Shown here piece after piece: positions 58,767-64,000 of a stretch of 64,000 nucleotides of DNA. This stretch comes from Megalobrama amblycephala. Its lineage: Eukaryota > Chordata > Actinopteri > Cypriniformes > Xenocyprididae. Made by a program: the position numbers and the translations under genes. The stretch lies in the NCBI RefSeq assembly GCF_018812025.1, contig NC_063045.1:13513112-13577111 (forward strand), in the 5' to 3' direction. Below the pieces are notes generated by a model. It saw only the letters and a program-made list of their open reading frames with translations, did not search any database and was not told where the DNA came from. Positions within the stretch are counted from its first letter, which is position 1. Each line of letters begins with the position of its first letter.

Positions 58767-59294
58767 TGTGGTTGTACAGGAGGCACAGTGTTTACCAAGC
58801 TTTTTGGATGACCCATTTTCATATTGTTCACTATTGCAGTTCAGGTAAGTAGTAGCAGGTAATTTATGATGAATAAACGCACACACTCACTTTGCATAGG
58901 CCTTCTCCAGTAGAGTGCTCCAAAACTCAGAGCCCCGGCGGAGTGAACAAACAGCAGCTTCCCATCTCTGGTGGGCAAACGGTCATCAATGACCACGTCC
59001 ACCCATTCACCATACTGCCAGAACTGAAGAGACGAGAACAACACCATCAGTCTGACAGTGTAGCTTTATCACTGAAATTATAATATGATCATATATTGCA
59101 TCATAAGAAGTACTTGTCCAAAATGTCCAAAAGTCCAAAGTCTGAAACCAGACTTGCCTACCACTTTTCTAAATATATTTAGAATATAAATATATTTTTT
59201 TATATTTAATTACATTTAATAAAATTATTACAATATAGTATTAGGTAATATTTTATATTAGTTAAAATTATATTTAAATAAATATTTATTTTTT

Positions 59295-60045
59295 CTCCAT
59301 ATAATGGACTTCAACAGCTACCAATGGGCTGAAGGTCCAAATTGCAGTTTCAGTGCAGCTTCAAAGGGCTCTACACTATCCCAGCCAAGGAATGTCAAGC
59401 AAAACAATGTCATTTTCAAAAAAAGAAAAGAAAAGAAGTTAATATACTTTAACCACAAACGCTCATCTTGCACTACCTCTGTGATACGCCATGCATTGCG
59501 ATATCATATTGGAAAGGTCACACGTGACATTGGTGGAAGTACCGAGCAAGTGTTTACAAAGCCAATGTGCAAAACTAAGTCAAACGGCCTTTACAAAAAA
59601 AGGTAAATCAACGATGTCAGACGATTTTGAAGTTGAAGAAAATTAGATTTTTGCCCTAACGCAGTACTTCTGCCTACGTCACGCATGACCTTTCCAAAGT
59701 GATTATGTAATGCATGGCGCATTGCAGAGCAGTGCAAGATGAGCATTTGTGGTTAAAAGGTATATAACTTTGTTTTTTTAGAAAATGACAGATTGTTTCT
59801 CTAGACAAAACCCTTTTTCCTCAGCTGGGATCATGTAGAGCCCTTTGAAGCTGCACTGAAACTGACATTTGGACCTTCAACCTGTTGGTTACTATTGAAG
59901 TCCATTATATGGAGAAAAATCCTGGAATGTTTTCCTCAAAAAACATAATTTCTTTTCAACTGATGAAAGAAAGACATGAACATCTTGGATAACTTTGGGG
60001 TGAGTAAATTATCAGGAAATTTTAATTATGAAGTGAACTAATACT
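59295..60045. mobile_element. TTAA-type palindromic element, calpain C intron 3
   Basis: The orthologous insertion of the element at 36195-36963 in calpain B, with the same arms ('ctccatataatggacttcaa' and inverse). The right end ..GAACTAATACT is followed by TTAA (60046-60049). Confidence 0.75.
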
Positions 60046-60389
60046 TTAAAATTAGTGATTAAACTGATTTAAAGTACTTTGAATGTTTGTTTGTTTGTTT
60101 TTTATCCTAAAATTAAGACTTTTACCCCCAGGTTTAAATTAAATTCAGTGTGAACTCTGTTTGTATGTTCTGACCTGAAAGTGAAAGATGCCGGCATAGT
60201 CCTCCGTAAAACTCTGTCCAGGTGGAACTACACGTTCCAGAATCTCATTATCCAGAGTCAGAGATGCAATGGCTGCCAGCAACCAGCAGTCACCTGCCAA
60301 TGTATCAAACACTAATTAGTCCAGGGCAAGGGCTGATGGGATGGGTTAGTACTCGGGTGAGGGCTCCCTCCGATGGCCAGAGGAGGGAA

Positions 60390-60660
60390 TCACGGAGTTC
60401 GTCTCTGTGACAGAGCCCCCCCCCCCCGCAAGCACCTCCTGGCGCATGGAGGCAAGCAACGCCAAGGTCTACCGCGGGGTCGCGGTGCTGGTCTTTCAGG
60501 ATGGCTTCGGTGGAATTCCTTCACAAGATTCGGGTCGAGGATATCATCCGCATTGACCCACGAGCATTCCTCAGGACCGTAGTCCTCCCAGTCCACCAAG
60601 TATTGCAGGACCCTTCCTCTGCGTCTCGAGTCCAACACCTCCCGGACTCGATAAGCCTCC
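60390..60660 (-). pseudogene. Gypsy integrase C-terminal chromodomain
   Basis: In a shifted frame: [56 protein letters not shown], the characteristic chromodomain of fish gypsy elements of the chromovirus type, which guides integration to chromatin. It is separated from the integrase frame by a frameshift around 60660-60700. Confidence 0.85.
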
Positions 60661-62365
60661 TCGCCTTCGATAATGACGGGTAGGGGCCCTGGTCACCGGA
60701 CACCTCGTCTCCCTCCTCGCAGGGGCCATCGGCGGGTTTGAGCAGAGACATGTGGAAAGTGGGAGAGATACGGAAATGGTCAGGCAATGATAAACGGAAT
60801 GAAACTGGTGTGATTTGGCGAGTGATTTGAAATGGGCCAACGTACCTTGGGCTAAGTTTTCGACAGGGTGTCCGGAGACGTAGATCCCTTGTTGACAGCC
60901 ATACCCATTGACCTGGACGATAAGCGGGACCGGGACGGTGGTGGCGATCTGCTTGTTCTTGAGTCCTGCGGACTGCGTGCTGTAGATGAGTATGCGCTCT
61001 GTTCCAGGTGTCCTCACTACGATTCATCCAATTGTTTACGGCGGGGACATTGGTAGGTTCTCCTGACCACGGGAACAAAGGAGGTTGGTATCCCAGGATA
61101 CATTGAAATGGAGTCAGACCTGTTGCTGGTTTTCGAAGTGAGTTCTGTGCATATTCTGCCCACAGGAGAAATCGGGCCCAATCGTTCTGATGCTGGTTGC
61201 AGTACGATCGAAGGAAGCGGGTGAGTTCTTGGTTAAGACGTTCGATTTGTCCATTATATTGTGGATGATAGCCGGAGGTGAGACTGACGTTGATCTTGAG
61301 TGATTGACAGAAGGCTGACCCCAGACGGGAGGTGAATTGGGGACCCCGATCGGAGACGATGTCTTCAGGTAAGCTGTATAGACGGAACACCCAGTTGCAT
61401 AAATGTTCTGCAGTCTGCATAGCAGTTGGAAGCTTGGATAGAGGAATGAGTCGGCAAGCCTTCGAGAAGCGGTCAATCACGGTAAGTATGGTGGTGTATT
61501 GGTTGGATGGTGGCAGGTCTGTGACGAAATCTATGGCGATATGGGACCAAGGGCGTTGAGGCAGCGGCAGCGGTTGGAGAAGACCAGCGGGTGACTGGTG
61601 GGAAGACTTGTTAACATTGCAGTTGGTGCAGCGATGGATGAATTTGATGGTGTCCTTGTTCAACGATGGCCACCAGAAGCGGTTCTGAAGGAGATGTATG
61701 GTTGCTGTGATTCCAGGATGACCAGAAGCAGGTAAGTTGTGTACCATCTCTAATACACAGGTTCTGTAGTTCTCCGGGACGAAAGTTCTGTTAGGAGGAC
61801 AGTCTGGCGGAACTTCTGCGTGGGAATTGGCCTCTTCGAGTTCAGTCGTGATATCCCACTGTATGGGAGCAACAATGAGAGATTTAGGTAACACAGTTTC
61901 TGGAGTTTTAGGTACAAGCTCACCTTCGAACTGCCGTGAGAGGGTGTCAGCCTTGACATTCTTTGAGCCAGGTCTGTATGTGACGGTGAAATGGAAACGG
62001 GAGAAGAAAAGTGACCAGTGGGCTTGATAGGGATTCAGTCTCTTTGCGGTTCTGAAGTATTCGAGGTTCTTATGGTCCGTGAGTACTGTGAACAGATGAG
62101 TTGCCCCCTCCAACCAATGTCGCCATTCTTCAAATGCGGCCTTCATGGCCAGCAGCTCTTTGTCCCCAATGTCATAGTTGCGTTCTGCTGCACTGAGTTT
62201 CCTGGAATACAAGGCACAAGGATACAGTTTAGGTGGGTTACCTTCTCTTTGCGAGAGTACGGCCCCGATGCCTGTGCTGGATGCGTCTACCTCCACCATG
62301 AAAGGTTTAGAGGGGTCAGGGGTTTCTTGGGATCCTGAAAAGCCTGGGTGACAGAGGTTGACCAT
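60521..62365 (-). pseudogene. Gypsy RNase H and integrase
   Basis: 614 codons open. RNase [38 protein letters not shown] and the KADTLSRQ border. Integrase: an HHCC zinc-binding domain ([10 protein letters not shown] and CTNCNVNK) and a DDE core (Asp in [10 protein letters not shown], Asp in VSDRGPQF, Glu in [11 protein letters not shown]), then an SH3-like segment ([27 protein letters not shown]). The frame leaves the true one near 60680, so the chromodomain is read in another phase. Confidence 0.88.
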
Positions 62366-63141
62366 TTCAGAACAGAATTACCTTTTTTCACCATGCTAAT
62401 AAGTGGACAGGCGATGGTGCTGAAATTGTGGCTGAATCTGTGATAGAAGTTCGAGAATCCCAGAAAACGTTGTAATACTTTTAGTGTTTTGGGTTGTGGC
62501 CAGTTCAGAATCGTGGAAACCTTTATTTCGTCCATGGCTACCCCGTCGGGGCTGATCACGTAACCCAGGAAGGATACACAAGTCTGATGAAACTCACATT
62601 TTTTGGCTTTAGCATAGAGTTGATACTGGATCAGACGTTTCAGTACTTCCCAGACCTGTTGAATGTGTGTCTCCAGGGTGTCAGAGTAGATCAGGATGTC
62701 GTCAGTGTAAACGATCACAAACTTGTTTAGCATGTCACGGAATACATCATTGATGAAAGCTTGGAATATTGACGGACTATTGACCAGGCCGAAGGGCATA
62801 ACAAAATATTCGTAGTGTCCATTAGCAGTAGAGAAAGCCGTTTTCCACTCATCCCCTTCCCGGATACGGATTAAGTTGTAAGTGCTGCGAAGGTCCAGTT
62901 TCGTGAAATATTTGGATGTGCCAAATTGTTCCAGAGCAGCAGGCACGAGGGGAAGTGGGTATCGAAACTTGACAGTAATCTCATTCAGTCCACGGTAATC
63001 CATGCAAGGTCGCAGACCACCATCCTTTTTACCCACGAAGAAGAAGCCCGCTGAAGCAGTTGATGTAGACGGCCATATAAATCCCTTTTCAAGCTCTTCC
63101 TCAATGTATTTCCTCATAATGAAGGAGTACGACACAGGCAA
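62287..63141 (-). pseudogene. Gypsy reverse transcriptase
   Basis: 284 codons of open frame. Palm motifs are visible: [27 protein letters not shown] and the catalytic YTDDILIYS (usual YxDD with both aspartates). It lacks the N-terminal roughly 70-100 residues usual in this family, and its frame is offset from both neighbours. At its 3' end the frame goes out of phase with RNase H around 62330-62365, where a dozen or so residues are also missing. Confidence 0.88.
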
Positions 63142-64000
63142 TTAGACTGACATTGTTCATTCCAATGAGTTATCTGACCTTCTCTCCAGCAGATTTGTGG
63201 GTTGTGAGGGCGTAGCCAAGGGAGCCCCAGGATGACGGAGGATGTGGAGGTGGGTAAGACATGGAATTGAATTCTCTCTGTGTGAAAGAGACCAATTTGC
63301 ATGGTGAGTGGTTGGGTGATGGCCTTCACGTTTCCAGTGCCCAGCGGGTGTCCATCTATTGCTTCCACTGTGAGAGAAGAAGAGCATGTGATTATAGGAA
63401 TATGATTCTGCTGAACGAACTGCTGTGACACAAAGTTCCCCGCTGCTCTTGAATCCAGCAAAGCGTGAGTGTTGAACTTCAACTGATCAAGTTGTAGAGT
63501 AATGGGAACAGAAACACACATGTCAGGTTGATAGCCTGTACTGTTGTCACTCATCGATCGTGGATCTTCGGGGCGTGATCGGACGGGGCAGTTGTTCCGT
63601 ACGTGTCCAGGACTACCACAATATAGACACAGGCGATGAGCCATCCTATGGCTTCTCTCTGTTTCGGACAGGTGATAAGAGTTAATCTGTATGGTTTCAG
63701 CATTATCAGGTTCAATAGAATGGACTGTACGAGCCCCGGGCAGGGTAGCTGACTTGCGAGAACGGAGGAGGTTATCAATTTGTATGGTGAGTTCGATAAA
63801 CTGGTCTAAGCTTTTACCTTCGTCCCGGCAGGCGAGTTCAGCTTGTAGATCGTGTGTTAAACCTCTCAGAAAACATGTCTTCAAAGTCTCGCTTACCCAG
63901 TTTGTTTGTGCAGCAAGGGTGTGGAATGCCAAAGCATATTCGGCGGCGGTCTTATGACCCTGTTTCAGCTCCAGCAGTCGATCACCAGCCCCTTTGCCAT
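63114..64000 (-). pseudogene. Gypsy gag C-terminal half and protease fragment
   Basis: The frame is open from the window edge to 63114. It contains the Gag capsid end (LDQFIELTIQIDNLLR), a CCHC zinc knuckle (CLYCGSPGHVRNNC), and a retropepsin-like segment in which the usual D-S/T-G-A active-site signature reads DSRA, i.e. glycine is replaced by arginine, a change expected to inactivate the protease. The frame ends shortly after the protease, and the normal linker to the reverse transcriptase is missing, indicating an internal deletion. Confidence 0.85.

Larger units (their letters stand above)
48314..60293 (-). pseudogene. capn8-like (pseudogene): Calpain C: multiply broken calpain copy, exons 3-21 region
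   Basis: Visible exons: E3 60175-60293, E4 58891-59023, E5 56846-57014, E6 55041-55118, E7 54872-54957, E8 54719-54793, E9 54478-54638, E10 54215-54384, E11 51876-51887, E12 51041-51252, E14 49821-49886, E15 49679-49736, E16 remnant 49538-49554, E17 49084-49152, E18 48827-48905, E19 48595-48711, E20 48423-48481, E21 48314-48337. Exons 1-2 are not in the window; a retrotransposon occupies the intron beyond exon 3. Lesions: a 1-nt deletion in exon 4 (133 nt, near 58935) giving a TAA stop at the exon 4/5 junction; a 6-nt in-frame loss in exon 6; exon 13 missing altogether; the exon 14 donor changed from GT to TT; about 55 bp removed from exon 16 and its donor. The catalytic Cys, His and Asn codons are still readable. 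The closest relative is B. Transcription cannot be judged, but no full-length protease can be made. Confidence 0.92.
60320..64000 (-). mobile_element. Ty3/gypsy chromovirus-type LTR retrotransposon, decayed, runs off the right edge
   Basis: Read right to left on the minus strand: gag and protease frame (64000-63114), reverse transcriptase (63141-62287), RNase H and integrase (62365 to about 60690), chromodomain (about 60650-60460), a poly-G polypurine tract (60428-60413), then about 93 bp of 3' LTR starting TGTCACAG at 60412. The LTR is cut short where calpain intron sequence resumes, so the 3' end is truncated. The pieces are in different frames. The element lies in intron 2 of calpain C. 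The 5' half and 5' LTR are beyond the window. Confidence 0.9.

Overview
The window is vertebrate nuclear DNA, almost certainly from a teleost and probably a cyprinid. It has small GT-AG exons in AT-rich introns, abundant Tc1, hAT and TTAA-flanked miniature transposons, CA and TA microsatellites, and a Ty3/gypsy chromovirus-type retrotransposon. No bacterial-style genes, CRISPR arrays, tRNA or rRNA genes were found. Every host gene recognised is a classical calpain (Ca2+-dependent cysteine protease, large catalytic subunit) on the minus strand.

Layout, left to right. At 1-1357 is exon 1, and the start of intron 1, of a CAPN2-like gene (called D here) that runs off the left edge. At 5.4-26.3 kb is calpain A, 21 exons, 700 codons, fully intact. 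At 26.3-48.0 kb is calpain B, 21 exons, open throughout but with an in-frame 10-codon deletion in the protease core. From 48.3 kb to past 60.3 kb is calpain C, of which exons 3-12 and 14-21 are visible. C is a pseudogene with a frameshift, a lost exon, a mostly deleted exon and a dead splice donor; its exons 1-2 must lie beyond the right edge. A, B and C are tandem copies of one unit of about 21-22 kb. N-terminal sequence suggests D is CAPN2-like and A-C are CAPN8-like, which fits the CAPN8-CAPN2 gene pair of other vertebrates.

The spaces between exons are full of mobile DNA whose presence or absence among the three units records the history. Tc1 elements sit at the same place upstream of A and of B. 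A second Tc1 family (intron 5) and a TTAA palindrome (intron 3) are shared by B and C but missing from A, giving the order (A,(B,C)). Copy-specific insertions have readable empty sites in the sister copies. They include seven or more TTAA-flanked elements, several hAT elements with 8-bp duplications, two large foldback elements built from minisatellite arms with 6-bp duplications, a solo LTR, a gag-only LTR element, and a decayed Ty3/gypsy element from about 60.3 kb to the right edge.

The most notable items are the TTAA foldback element in calpain B that carries a P2X7 ballast-domain-like reading frame, the minisatellite-armed foldback elements, and the coincidence that the damaging lesions of B and C in exon 4 start at the same nucleotide position, next to the Ca2+-ligand glutamate. 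I did not find a convincing undescribed multi-gene system.
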